Translations under genes and position numbers: made by a program | Assembly: GCA_014584575.1 (NCBI GenBank) | Contig: JACTMP010000069.1 | Span: 56,287-120,286 of the forward strand | Length of the DNA stretch: 64,000 bases | Direction of reading: 5' to 3' | DNA from: Chloroflexota bacterium | GTDB lineage: Bacteria; Chloroflexota; Anaerolineae; Promineifilales; Promineifilaceae | Part shown: one piece after another, positions 16,576 through 24,861 of the stretch | Layout of the letters: each line of letters starts with the position of its first letter | Position numbering within the stretch: the first letter of the stretch is position 1 | Notes under the pieces: model-generated | Database searches by the model: none | What the model was told of the DNA's origin: nothing | What the model saw: only the letters and a program-made list of their open reading frames with translations

Positions 16576-16833
16576 TGGTGAGAAGGGATATGAAGCGGCT
16601 GTTGCCGCCTCAGAAGATGTGTGCTGCAATGGCCTCCCAAACAATCGACAACCTTTTCTGGTCTGAGGCAAAACAGTATCATCGGCGCTGGCTAACGGTC
16701 GTGAAACTACCCTCTCCCCAGGTTTCAGTCAATATATAAGCCGCTAGTGTCCTGTGGAGATCGGGTGGCTTTTTTGCTGATAAATTTCCGGCGTGGGCCG
16801 ACATGGTTTTCTCCCTCATTCAAAGGTTGGGCA

Positions 16834-17142
16834 TCAGGTGTAATAAAGCAGGGCGGCTATCAGACCCAGGCAAACGGTGACGATGGCGGCATTGAGCAGG
16901 GCAAGCTGCCAGAGCGGTTTTTGCCGTTTGATAAGCGCCAGGATGACCCACGCGACGGCCGTCGTAATGCCCACCATGATCGGCCAAACCATACAATTAA
17001 ACACCAGGTAGGCTGGCATAGCGGCCTGCATACTCATGTATCCATTGAGGGCGATCAGGGCGAAAAACACAAAGATGACGGCCATGCCCAGGCTGAGAAA
17101 CAGGGATACGATAGCAAGAATTAGCCAGAGAACCATATGCAT
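16834..17142 (-). CDS. Small membrane protein, unknown
   Basis: A 102-residue protein with three predicted membrane helices (LWLILAIVSLFLSLGMAVIF, a central stretch near YLVFNCMVWPIMVGITTAV, and LLNAAIVTVCLGLIAALLY). Only a KRQKPLW loop is clearly polar. No family is recognised. It starts 5 bases after the DUF1684 gene and is probably cotranscribed with it. The roughly 260 bases between its stop and 16575 show no feature. Confidence 0.6.
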   Translation of the reverse strand: MHMVLWLILAIVSLFLSLGMAVIFVFFALIALNGYMSMQAAMPAYLVFNCMVWPIMVGITTAVAWVILALIKRQKPLWQLALLNAAIVTVCLGLIAALLYYT

Positions 17143-17147
17143 CCCTA

Positions 17148-17669
17148 TCAGTGAAAGTCCTTCTCTCCGGCGCGGATGGGTACGGGCAGCCAGTTTTCGC
17201 GGGGGGGCAGCGGGCAGGAATAGTAGGGTGAATAGGCGCAGTAGGGGTTGTAGGCGTAATTGAAGTCCACGCGGATGGTGGTGGACGTGAGGGGTTCCAG
17301 CCCAAGGCGATGATTGTCCAGGTAACGGCCGGCGCCATACGTTTCCGCGCCATTGGTGGTATCTTTGAAGGGCAGGAAGAGGCCGTGCCCATCGTAGTAA
17401 ATGGTCAGGCTGGCGGGCTGCCCGTCTACGGTAAAATGGAAACGGCCCCAGCGGCGAAACGGCCGTACCTCCCCCGTACTTGTCTCCATTTCCAACAGCG
17501 GCTCATCATCCGCAAACCGTTCCACCGCCACATCAAACACCAGATCGTCATTCACATCAAAATAAGCCAGTCCGGTAAACCCCTCCCGCTGTTCTTCATC
17601 CAAAGGCGACTGCGGCTGATGGGCCATAAACTCGTCAATTTGTCGCCGGAATTGGGTAAGTTCGTTCAT
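17148..17669 (-). CDS. DUF1684 domain protein
   Basis: A 173-residue protein of the DUF1684 family. Its signatures are an N-terminal helix ELTQFRRQIDEFMAHQPQSP, the central beta-strands GRFHFTVDGQPASLTIY, and the near-invariant C-terminal motif YNPYCAYSPYYSCPLPPREN followed by LPVPIRAGEK. The family fold is beta-rich; its function is not established. I start at MNELTQF (17669), because the upstream extension runs through the palindromic repeat at 17690-17750 and a good AGGAG site lies before this ATG. Confidence 0.85.
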   Translation of the reverse strand: MNELTQFRRQIDEFMAHQPQSPLDEEQREGFTGLAYFDVNDDLVFDVAVERFADDEPLLEMETSTGEVRPFRRWGRFHFTVDGQPASLTIYYDGHGLFLPFKDTTNGAETYGAGRYLDNHRLGLEPLTSTTIRVDFNYAYNPYCAYSPYYSCPLPPRENWLPVPIRAGEKDFH

Positions 17670-17689
17670 GTGATTCTCCTTTTTTTGAT

Positions 17690-17750
17690 GCGTGAAACGT
17701 GATGCGTGAATAAGAGATTTCACGCATCACGTTTCACGTTTCACGCATCA
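17690..17750. repeat. Palindromic short-period repeat of TGATGCGTGAAACG units
   Basis: Left copies TGATGCGTGAAACG and TGATGCGTGAA are mirrored by TTCACGCATCACGTTTCACG on the right, with one extra TTTCACG heptamer. The unit is therefore tandemly repeated and inverted at once. It separates the DUF1684 and beta-lactamase-like genes and overlaps the latter's end. Confidence 0.8.
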
Positions 17751-19163
17751 TCGAATGACCGCCCGCACCGCCGCTATCGCCGCCGGGTCGTACAAAAGCC
17801 AGCGGGCAAATTCATCATGGGTCAGCGTGTCTCGCCATTGCCGGTAGGTAGACTGGGGCAGGTCATGGAAAAAGAGGATGACCACGATGGGCATCACTTC
17901 TCCTTTTGGATAGGCGTAATAAGCGGTCGTCAAAATGCCCGGCAGTGAACCGTTTTTGTAACCCAGGTTGCTGAACAACTCCTGATTATCGGCAAAAACC
18001 ATCGGCCATTCCAGATATTTGCGCGCCAGGAAGCTGCTTTCCGGGTTGCTGAGGCCGTTTTGGGCAATGCGGGCCATGAGCGCCGCGTACTCTTGCGGGC
18101 TGCCGTGGGCGTTCAGGGCATGGCTGAACAGCCGCTGCGTCTCCACGGTGGGGCGGCGCGTCTGCTGGTGCCAGGCGCGTTCGGCTGCGCGAAAGGCGGG
18201 GTCGTTGATGTAGGCATCGGCGAGCTGGCTGGCCTCACGGCCGTAAGCCGCCCCATCGCGCATAAATCCCTGCACGGCCGTCGCGTCACTGCCGCTGCGG
18301 GTATGGTTGCCCATGGCCATAAACTGCCCCAACCAGGTGCAGGGCGCAGTTTGGCGGCTCAATCCCAGGGACACGGCCGTAGCCTCAATCCGTTCCTGCC
18401 CCAACAACAGGTGCAAATAATCGGCGGCGGCATTGGAGCTGTAGCGCACCATCATCCGGGGCACATCGTCCAGGCGCAACTGGGTCAACTCATCACTCAA
18501 CTGCCCGTTTTCGCGCAATTCGGTCAACGCCCGGTTGTGGGCGCGCAAATCGTAACCGGGCAGAAAATAAGCGTCGAGTGCCTCCACCGACACCGGCGCG
18601 GCGGGGTTCAATTCGCCGACGCTCACCGCCTCCGCATAGGCCACCAGCGGCAGCAGTTTGACCACCGATGCCAGCGGCATTTGCACATCCGCGTTCAGGT
18701 AGACACCGTTGGCCTCGTTCCCCACGCGGTAGGCGGCCAGCCCCACGTTCTCAGGATGGGCGAGAATGTATTCCCAGGCGGCGACGGCCGTTTGCGGAAT
18801 GCGATTTTGCACGGACGTCAGCGCCGCTGCGTTCGGTGTCAGTGTGGCTGTCTGTGGCGTGGTGTGGTCGGGCAAGATAGGCAGCAGTTGGCCGCAGGCG
18901 GGGGAGAGCGGGCCGGTGTAATAGGGTGTGGGTGTGGGCGGCACGGCCGTTGGCGTCACCGGGGTGGGGCTTGGTATGGGGGTGAGCGTGGCCGGTAATG
19001 GGGTGGCGGAGGCGGGGGGTGAGGTGGGTAGGGGCACGGCCGTGAACAACTCCGGCGCGACTACTGGCGGAACGAGGCCCACCGATGAGGCTGCCGGTGT
19101 TTGCTGGCAGCCTGCCAAGAGGCCAATCCCCAGCAGCAGAATGAACAGAAGGCGATGTTGCAT
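17748..19163 (-). CDS. Class A beta-lactamase-like serine hydrolase, lipoprotein
   Basis: A 471-residue exported lipoprotein: signal LLFILLLGIGLLAGC with lipobox cysteine, then a Thr/Pro-rich spacer of about 60 residues and the serine hydrolase fold of class A beta-lactamases and PBPs. The catalytic triads are visible: the SxxK motif in MPLASVVKLLPLV, the SxN motif in RYSSNAAADYLH, and a KNG triad in NLGYKNGSLPG replacing KTG. Length is larger than an antibiotic beta-lactamase because of the spacer. It may cut peptidoglycan peptides or beta-lactams; activity cannot be decided from sequence. Seven ACGGCCGT copies lie in or beside it. Confidence 0.85.
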   Translation of the reverse strand: MQHRLLFILLLGIGLLAGCQQTPAASSVGLVPPVVAPELFTAVPLPTSPPASATPLPATLTPIPSPTPVTPTAVPPTPTPYYTGPLSPACGQLLPILPDHTTPQTATLTPNAAALTSVQNRIPQTAVAAWEYILAHPENVGLAAYRVGNEANGVYLNADVQMPLASVVKLLPLVAYAEAVSVGELNPAAPVSVEALDAYFLPGYDLRAHNRALTELRENGQLSDELTQLRLDDVPRMMVRYSSNAAADYLHLLLGQERIEATAVSLGLSRQTAPCTWLGQFMAMGNHTRSGSDATAVQGFMRDGAAYGREASQLADAYINDPAFRAAERAWHQQTRRPTVETQRLFSHALNAHGSPQEYAALMARIAQNGLSNPESSFLARKYLEWPMVFADNQELFSNLGYKNGSLPGILTTAYYAYPKGEVMPIVVILFFHDLPQSTYRQWRDTLTHDEFARWLLYDPAAIAAVRAVIR

Positions 19164-19215
19164 GAGGCGGGATTGTAGCGGGTACGGCCGTGCGCCCCAA
19201 CTTTCCCGTAAATGC

Positions 19216-19374
19216 TTAGTACGCCGTTAAGAAAATAATGGGTCTTCAGGATTTTAAGGGGTTTTGTCTTGTTGGGGCGGGTCTTGTACCCGCCTTTCTC
19301 TGGGCGACCACAAGGATGCGCCCCTACGCCCCACGAATTCCCAAAGAACCATTATTTTGTTAACGCTGTACTTA
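19216..19374. mobile_element. MITE-like element with terminal inverted repeats and TTA duplication
   Basis: Imperfect 23-bp terminal repeats (19219-19241, beginning GTACGCCGTTAAGAAAATAA, and 19349-19371) match at 20 of 23 positions. They are bordered by TTA on both sides (19216-19218 and 19372-19374), like a 3-bp target duplication. The 153-bp interior has no open frame and contains a hairpin around GGGCGGGTCTTGTACCCGCC. The right TTA doubles as the stop codon of the ATPase fragment next door. Confidence 0.65.
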
Positions 19375-19602
19375 TTCTCCAATCTCCGCAAACTTCACAA
19401 TCAATTCAATGGTGTGATGCCTATCATCTTGCTGTATGTTCATCTCATCCACCATATTTTTGATGAGAAACAGCCCCCAGCCACGCGGCGACTGCTCGCC
19501 CGCTAATATGGCTTCCAGATCAGAGGTGGCCGCGTCGTTTATAGGTTTGCCGCTGCCCTGATTGGTGATGTGGACGCGCACGGCCGTTTCATTCTTCGCC
19601 TC
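19372..19602 (-). pseudogene. Fragment of an RsbW-type histidine-kinase-like ATPase
   Basis: About 76 codons encode the C-terminal half of an anti-sigma-factor kinase or HATPase_c domain. VRVHITNQGSGKPIND is the D-x-G-x-G region, and SPRGWGLFLIKNMVDEMNI is the glycine-rich lid. The N-terminal half with the conserved asparagine is absent; instead the frame runs straight into a methyltransferase-like fragment. It is the terminal piece of a decayed mosaic and ends at the boundary of the MITE-like element. Confidence 0.7.
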
Positions 19603-19605
19603 CAG

Positions 19606-19753
19606 CAGCATCTGCACACCCCGCTCCTGGCAGCCCAGCGTGGCAGCCAACTGCTGTGCACTCTGTGGCTGGTCAGCCAGGGCCGTAAACAACCCCCTGG
19701 CGCACCGCCACCGAGACCACCTGAAAGGCAAACAACCCTGCCACATCCAAAAT
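19606..19753 (-). pseudogene. Fragment of an O-methyltransferase dimerisation domain
   Basis: Two frames joined near 19690 read ILDVAGLFAFQVVSVAVRQG and then GLFTALADQPQSAQQLAATL, the N-terminal winged-helix dimerisation segment of plant-type O-methyltransferases. No catalytic domain follows, because an ATPase fragment takes over. It is fused upstream to a cytochrome c fragment, so this is a recombination or deletion scar. Confidence 0.5.
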
Positions 19754-20288
19754 CGGAATGCCCGCCAGATCAGGTGCATGGCACTCGCCGCAGGCGGCAA
19801 TCTGGGTCAGATTAGCACCGTATTCAGCCGTCGTCCCCTCTTTGGGGCTGTTGGCGCCCACGTTGGCATGGTCAATGCCGTTGATGCGCGTGAAGTCGTT
19901 GAAGCCAATTGTGCCGCCCAGCACCGAACCGGGAAAGCCGACGCGCCGCACGCCCAGGTCGTTGTCTACCGGCGGCACGGCTTTCAGATAGGCGATTATC
20001 GCCCCCAGATCGGCGTCCCTGAGATGCTGGTAAAAGTTGGGCGGCATGATCACCAGGGTACGGCCGTCGCCGCCCACCCCATACCGGATGGCCCGTTTCT
20101 AATCGGCGTCGCTAAATGTGGCGCCTACGCCGCCCGCGCCCGTGGTCAGGTTGGCGGCAAAGACGTAGCTGCCCAGCTCACCTTCAAAGAAGACCTGCCC
20201 ACCCAGATTTTCGCCATGACACAGGCCGCACGAGCTGACCACGCCAAAAACCCAATATCAAATGTGTGCCCATTGTTTTTTGAGACAT
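19754..20288 (-). pseudogene. Decayed cytochrome c (dihaem type)
   Basis: Two haem-binding motifs are readable, CGLCH (near 20220) and CGECH (near 19790), with typical cytochrome spacing and the phrase PPNFYQHLRDADLGAIIAYL. The gene is broken in three ways. The frame from the likely start (20288) does not match the first haem site, a TAG interrupts it at 20099-20101 where homologues usually carry tryptophan after SDAD, and the C-terminus is lost to a methyltransferase fragment. It would have been an exported electron carrier. Confidence 0.75.
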
Positions 20289-20304
20289 GGCGATCCTTCT
20301 CCAA

Positions 20305-20385
20305 TTATTTCACCAGCCGTACACCGGTGATCAGGCCGACAACAAAAGTCATTAACATCAAAATAAGGGTGATTTCTATCGTCAT
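20305..20385 (-). CDS. 26-residue single-span membrane peptide
   Basis: A very short frame (ATG 20385, TAA 20305-20307) encodes one hydrophobic helix, beginning MTIEITLILMLMTFVVG and ending GVRLVK. An AAGGAA ribosome-binding site lies 5 bases upstream. It ends 17 bases before the start of the cytochrome c pseudogene, so it may be a small accessory subunit or membrane anchor of that lost electron-transfer complex. Confidence 0.45.
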   Translation of the reverse strand: MTIEITLILMLMTFVVGLITGVRLVK

Positions 20386-20514
20386 TTTCTTATTTCCTTC
20401 GTAGCTCGTCGGGCATACTTAAGGCACAGGATAGCGAACGGCCGTCTCCCCAACGTTACGAAAACCTATTTCGTGTTACAATTTTTGTCATAGGCAAAAG
20501 TCGAAGGCAAGATC

Positions 20515-21072
20515 ATGCAGCTATCTTATGCACAAATACCCCGTAGGCAGGTGAACCAGATGAATGTCGAAGACCTTTTCCATTTTGTTGCGCCCAAAGT
20601 GCGCGATGCCGCCATCAAAACGGCCGTGCAGTTGGAACACTTGGGCATTCGTTACGCCCTGGCTGGTGGATTGGCTGTCGGCGCTCACGGATACATTCGC
20701 GCCACAATGGACGTGGATTTTTTAGTTGGTGAAGAAGCATTTGAGCACCATGGTTTGCTGGTCACATTCAAACCGGGTGTGCCCATAGAAGTAGACGGCG
20801 TGCGCATTGACTATCTCTCGCCCGTCTCGTTGGGGGCACAGTTGGAGGAAACCCTGTCATTCCCACTCATCAGCCAGGGGATGGCGATTGTGCCCGTGGA
20901 GGTGCTGATTTACATGAAACTGGTCGCCAAACGCCGCAAAGATATGGTTGACGTAGTGGAATTAGTGCGAGCCGGAGCAGATACCAAAAAAGCACGCCAT
21001 TACCTGGAACAGTACGCGGCCGACTTACTCCCTCTTTTCGACGAACTGGTTGACGAATCTTTAGCCCCGTAA
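20515..21072 (+). CDS. Nucleotidyltransferase-fold protein (AbiEii/MNT-like)
   Basis: A 185-residue protein with a minimal nucleotidyltransferase signature. LEHLGIRYALAGGLAVGAHG is followed at once by RATMDVDFLVG, i.e. the GG..A..G..R.T.D.D pattern that binds metal and NTP in MNT and AbiEii proteins. The C-terminal part has a helix YMKLVAKRRKDMVDVVELV typical of these families. Such proteins act as antitoxins (HEPN-MNT) or as AbiE toxins, or modify small molecules. No HEPN partner is adjacent. An alternative start at 20560 (MNVEDL) has a better ribosome-binding site (AGGTGA). Confidence 0.7.
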   Translation: MQLSYAQIPRRQVNQMNVEDLFHFVAPKVRDAAIKTAVQLEHLGIRYALAGGLAVGAHGYIRATMDVDFLVGEEAFEHHGLLVTFKPGVPIEVDGVRIDYLSPVSLGAQLEETLSFPLISQGMAIVPVEVLIYMKLVAKRRKDMVDVVELVRAGADTKKARHYLEQYAADLLPLFDELVDESLAP

Positions 21073-21077
21073 TCGAG

Positions 21078-23075
21078 CGGATATGCCACCTGCAAGGCCC
21101 CACTCTCTTGGCCCGCCGCTGGTTAGCCCTCGACCCACTGCACGAAGAAGTCCATTGCCATCTCATGCGCATCTATGCCCCGCAGGGCCAGCCCAACGCC
21201 GCCCTGCGCCAATACCGCGACTGTGTGCGCATTTTGGAAGAAGAACTCGGCGTGCCCCCCTTGCCAGAAACCACCGCCCTCGGCCAGACCATCCAAGAAG
21301 AGCGCCAGACCGCTCCCCCGCTCACAGTTGCGCCCCTGCCTGCCTCTCCGTCCCCCCTGCCTTTGGTGGGGCGCGCCGCCGAATTAGCTCACATGCAACA
21401 CCTGTACCGCCAGATTGGGCCACACGGCCGTTTTCTGGCGCTAACCGGTGAAGTGGGCGTAGGCAAAACCCGGCTGGCCGAAGCGTTCCTGGCCTGGGCG
21501 CAAACACAGGGGGCCACCATTCTGGCCGCCCGCTGTTACGAAGGAGAGCACAACCTGGCTTACGCCCCGGTTGTGCAGCTTTTGCACGATGGGCTGGCGC
21601 GTGAAGACGCCGCCACGCATCTCAGCCGGTTGTCAGCCCACACCGTGGCCGAGGCGGTGCGGCTGCTGCCCGAACTGGCGCTGGACTCTGCTGCACCCGC
21701 TTTGCCAGCCTGGGACCCTGGGGCGCAGAACCGTTTTATTACCGGCCTGGCTGAAACGTTGGGGGCGCTGCTTGCCGGCGCTGCGCCGGGCATTCTCTGG
21801 CTGGACGACGTGCATTGGCTGGATTCGGCCTCTCTGGAGCTGCTGCTTTTTCTTCTGCGGCGGCTGAAGCAGCAACCCATTCTCATTCTGCTCTGCTGGC
21901 GTGAGGAAGAAGTGGCGGCCAACCATCCCCTGCCACGGGCAGCGGCGGCAGCGCAGCGGCAGGGGGGATGGCTTGCCTCTGGGCCGCCTTCATCTGGCCG
22001 ATGTGACAAAGCTGGTAACGGCCGTTGCCCCCGCTCAGCCTGCCGATATTGCCCGCCGTTTGTACCAGGAAACCGACGGCCTGCCTTATTTTGTGGTGGA
22101 GTATTTGCAAGCTCTTTTGCAGAACAATGGCATGGCTGACGCAGATGACGCCTGGGTATTGCCGCCCACCGTGCGCGACCTGCTGCACGCCCGCCTGTCC
22201 CAGCTGCACGAGGCGGAGCGCCAAATTTTGCAGACGGCGGTGATTGGCCATGCCTTTTCTGTGGAATTAGCCCAGGCGACCAGCGGCCGCTGCGAAGAAG
22301 AGGTTGTGACGGCGCTGGAGACACTGGTGGCGCGGGGAATTCTCCTGGAGCTACAGGCCGTTTACGATTTCAGCCATGAGAAATTATGTGTATTGGCTTA
22401 CGAAGAAATGGGTCTGGCGCGGCGGCGGTTGCTGCACCGCCGCCTGGCGGAAACCTTAACGGAGTCTGCCCGGCGGCTGCCGCCAGCGGCCAACCTGCCC
22501 GCGCAAATTGCCACCCATTACCGGCTGGCTGGCAAGGATGAGGAGGCAGCCGTGTATTTTGCCCAGGCCGGCGACCAGGCGCGGCTGTTATTTGCCCACC
22601 AGGAGGCGCTGCACCATTATCAGGCGGCGCTGGCGGGATATGATACGGCCGTTTCGCCGGCGCCTGCAACCGAGACCGGAGCCATTGAGCACAAGCTGGC
22701 TCAGGTGTATATGCGGCCGTGGGGGAGTGGCGGCGGGCGGAGCGGTGCATTTGGGGCAAAGCCTGGCTCTGGCCGCCCGGCATCATCTGGTGGAATCACA
22801 GGTGGCAGCGTTGAATAATCTGGCGGTGGTGGAAACGGCCGTCGGCCATACCGCAGACGCTTTGAACCATTTGCAAGAAGCGTTGGCCCTGTGCCGCCAA
22901 TTTGCGACCGCCACCGGGAAGCGGCGCTGCACAACAATCTGGCCGACCTGTATCATCAGGTGGGGGAAGAGGAAAAGGCGATGGCGGCGTTGAAGACGGC
23001 CGTCGCCATTTACGCGGATATTGGGGGCCAGCCCGGCGCCTGGCAACCGGAAATCTGGAAGCTGAGTGCGTGGTA
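21078..23075 (+). pseudogene. Broken AAA-ATPase transcriptional activator (BTAD / LuxR-MalT-like)
   Basis: Remnants in successive frames form one protein. First comes a bacterial transcriptional activation domain (LDPLHEEVHCHLMRIYAPQG). Then an ATPase with Walker A in LTGEVGVGKTRLAEAFL and Walker B in ILWLDDVHWLDSASLELLL, and after a shift near 21960 the winged-helix region (IARRLYQETDGLPYFVVEYL). TPR-like repeats follow after further shifts near 22720 and 22915. The DNA-binding N-terminus is absent; the frame begins 14 bases after the nucleotidyltransferase stop region. At least three frameshifts make it non-functional. Six ACGGCCGT copies show that it belongs to the resident genome. Confidence 0.85.
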
Positions 23076-23133
23076 AAGTGGTAAGAGTGGTAATCAATCA
23101 GCCCCCAGGCTTGCAGAATACGGTTGACAGGCA

Positions 23134-23808
23134 TCAAAAATCCGTTCCTGACGGCAACTCCTCCACCACACCTGTGGCGGCAAAGATCGCCCGTTCCGCG
23201 ATATTCGTTGCCCGGTCGCCTATACGTTCCAGATTTTGCCCCACCAGCAGCAGCGTCGTAGCGCGCGGAATATACGCATCCTCCCGCATATCGTGCAGCG
23301 TTTCCTGAATCAGTGACGCATACCGCACATCTATCCGATCATCATCCGCCATCACGGTGCGCGCCAGGTCTTTATCCCGCTGCAAAAAGGCCATCACCGC
23401 TTCATGCACCATCTCACGGGCCCGCTGGGCCATCGCCGGCAATTTGTAAAGCGTGGTAAATGGCCCTTCATCCGCCACCCGCAGCACCAGCCGGGCGATA
23501 TTCACCGCGTGATCGCCTATCCGCTCCAATTCCAGAGCTACATACACGGCCGTCATAATCGCCCGCAAATCCCCGGCCATTGGCTGCTGTGTGGCAATCG
23601 CTTGCAGCGCCAGTTTCTCCACCTGGTAGCGCAGTTCATTCACCTGCGCATCTTGAGCGATGATTTGCTGTGCCAGTTCCCCGTCCCGTTCCTGGAGCGC
23701 CTGCGCCGCCTGGTCGGTGGCCTGCTCCACCAGATGGCTCATCTGTTGAATCGTCTGATTGAGTGCATCAATATCTTTTTCCAATAACGAACGTTTCTGA
23801 AAATTCAT
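23134..23808 (-). CDS. phoU: Phosphate signalling complex protein PhoU
   Basis: A 224-residue protein made of two PhoU repeats of three helices each. The signatures are DLRAIMTAVYVALELERIGD in the first repeat and LLLVGQNLERIGDRATNIAE in the second, with the metal-binding E-x-x-x-D pattern in both. PhoU links the Pst phosphate transporter to the PhoR kinase and keeps the Pho regulon off when phosphate is plentiful. No pst or pho gene is adjacent. The start MNFQKRS (23808) has an AGGAGG site just upstream; the earlier in-frame ATG lies before that site. Confidence 0.93.
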   Translation of the reverse strand: MNFQKRSLLEKDIDALNQTIQQMSHLVEQATDQAAQALQERDGELAQQIIAQDAQVNELRYQVEKLALQAIATQQPMAGDLRAIMTAVYVALELERIGDHAVNIARLVLRVADEGPFTTLYKLPAMAQRAREMVHEAVMAFLQRDKDLARTVMADDDRIDVRYASLIQETLHDMREDAYIPRATTLLLVGQNLERIGDRATNIAERAIFAATGVVEELPSGTDF

Positions 23809-24049
23809 TTCTCCTCCTGTGAAAATAGGACGCGGATTCACGCGGATGACGCGGATAAAATGTTGTAAAAAGGCGTTCTATTTTCATTCATGTGGGTGGG
23901 CTATCGCCCGTGAATTGTTAAAGCAAAGGCGTCAATGGGGGCCAAGATGTAAAGAATCTCTCGGTGAAATCTGTGTTGATTGTATAATCAGGCAACCCTG
24001 CTTTTCAATGACAGATGGCAGGTTTCAGCTGTGATCTATTGATTGGGTA

Positions 24050-24376
24050 ATGACCTTGCCGCAAGAACTGGCGCAGGCTTTTCGCACAAACCGGCACCGG
24101 TTTGAGGAGGATAAAAAGGTGGAATATATTTCGAGCGTGGAACGAATGGCGATTGAGGAAGGTCTGCAACAAGGTCTGCAACAAGGTCTGCAAGAAGGAT
24201 TACGCCAAAGTATATTAGATACGCTGGATGTCCGTTTTGGTGGAATGCCGGGGGATTTACCGGAACGCCTGGCGTTAGTGGCGGCAGAGAGTGAGTTACG
24301 TGCTCTGCAACGACGGGCCGTGACAATCGAATCACTGGCAGCGTTTACGGACCTATTGCCTGGGTTAACCAGCTAG
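24050..24376 (+). pseudogene. C-terminal fragment of an Rpn/PD-(D/E)XK transposase-like protein
   Basis: The 108 codons match only the tail of Rpn-family recombination-promoting nucleases (DUF4351 end). There is a helix RFEEDKKVEYISSVERMAIE, then the repeated motif EGLQQGLQQGLQEGL encoded by tandem 12-base repeats (24162-24200), and the closing LDVRFGGMPGDLPERL. The N-terminal nuclease core is missing, so the fragment is not expected to be active. The 240 bases upstream hold only a short ACGCGGAT repeat array (23828-23860) and no gene. Confidence 0.65.
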
Positions 24377-24385
24377 CGGATTTAT

Positions 24386-24775
24386 ATGATAGACAATGCG
24401 CCCTTGCTTATTTATGATGGCGACTGTGGCTTTTGAGAAAAGTCGGCGCGTCTGGTGCAGACGTGGACGGGGAGACGGGTAGAGGTTTGCCCCTGGCAAG
24501 GGATACCGGAGCAAATGGCGATGTTGGGTCTATCCGATGTGGACGGCATGACGCAGGTGTGGTTTGTGGATACCGACGGCCGTCTGCACGGCGGTGCAGC
24601 AGCAGTCAATAGGGCGCTGCGTTTTGTGTGGTGGATACGGCCGTTTACCTGGCTCTATCCTTTACCCGGCATTAAACAGCTACAGGAGCGAGTTTACCGC
24701 TGGGTAGCCGATAACCGCCACCGCCTGCCCGGCGGCTCAGCCCAGTGCCGGATTGATGATGAGGTGAGGGGGTGA
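24386..24775 (+). CDS. DCC-family thiol-disulfide oxidoreductase with in-frame TGA (candidate selenoprotein)
   Basis: Reading TGA at 24434-24436 as an amino acid gives a complete 129-residue DCC (DUF393) protein. It opens with LLIYDGDCGF-(TGA)-EKSARL, whose family motif is DGDCxxC, continues through TQVWFVDTDGRLHGGAAAV and IRPFTWLYPLPGIK, and ends with RVYRWVADNRHRL. TGA falls exactly on the second redox cysteine, so the site would read CxxU. The remaining 112 codons are open and well conserved. A SECIS-like hairpin follows at the right distance. A plain nonsense mutation in a decaying region is the alternative. Confidence 0.6.
24442..24468 (+). promoter_or_regulatory. SECIS-like hairpin downstream of the in-frame TGA
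   Basis: CGCGTCTG (24447-24454) pairs with CAGACGTG (24458-24465), including one G-U pair, around the loop GTG. GTC (24442-24444) and GAC (24466-24468) extend the stem past a 2-base bulge. The loop begins 18 bases after the TGA and opens with G, fitting the bacterial SECIS rules (loop 16-37 bases from UGA, G among its first two bases). Confidence 0.45.
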
Positions 24776-24861
24776 AAGGGTGAGCAGGTGAGGGGGTGAA
24801 AGGGTGAATCGCCAATCTCTCAATCTCTCAATCTCTCAATCTCCAATCTCTCAATCTCCAC

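Noticed and set aside
20099..20101. The TAG in the cytochrome c as a recoded (pyrrolysine) codon
   Set aside because: The upstream frame is also broken and the C-terminus is lost, so plain decay is the simpler explanation.
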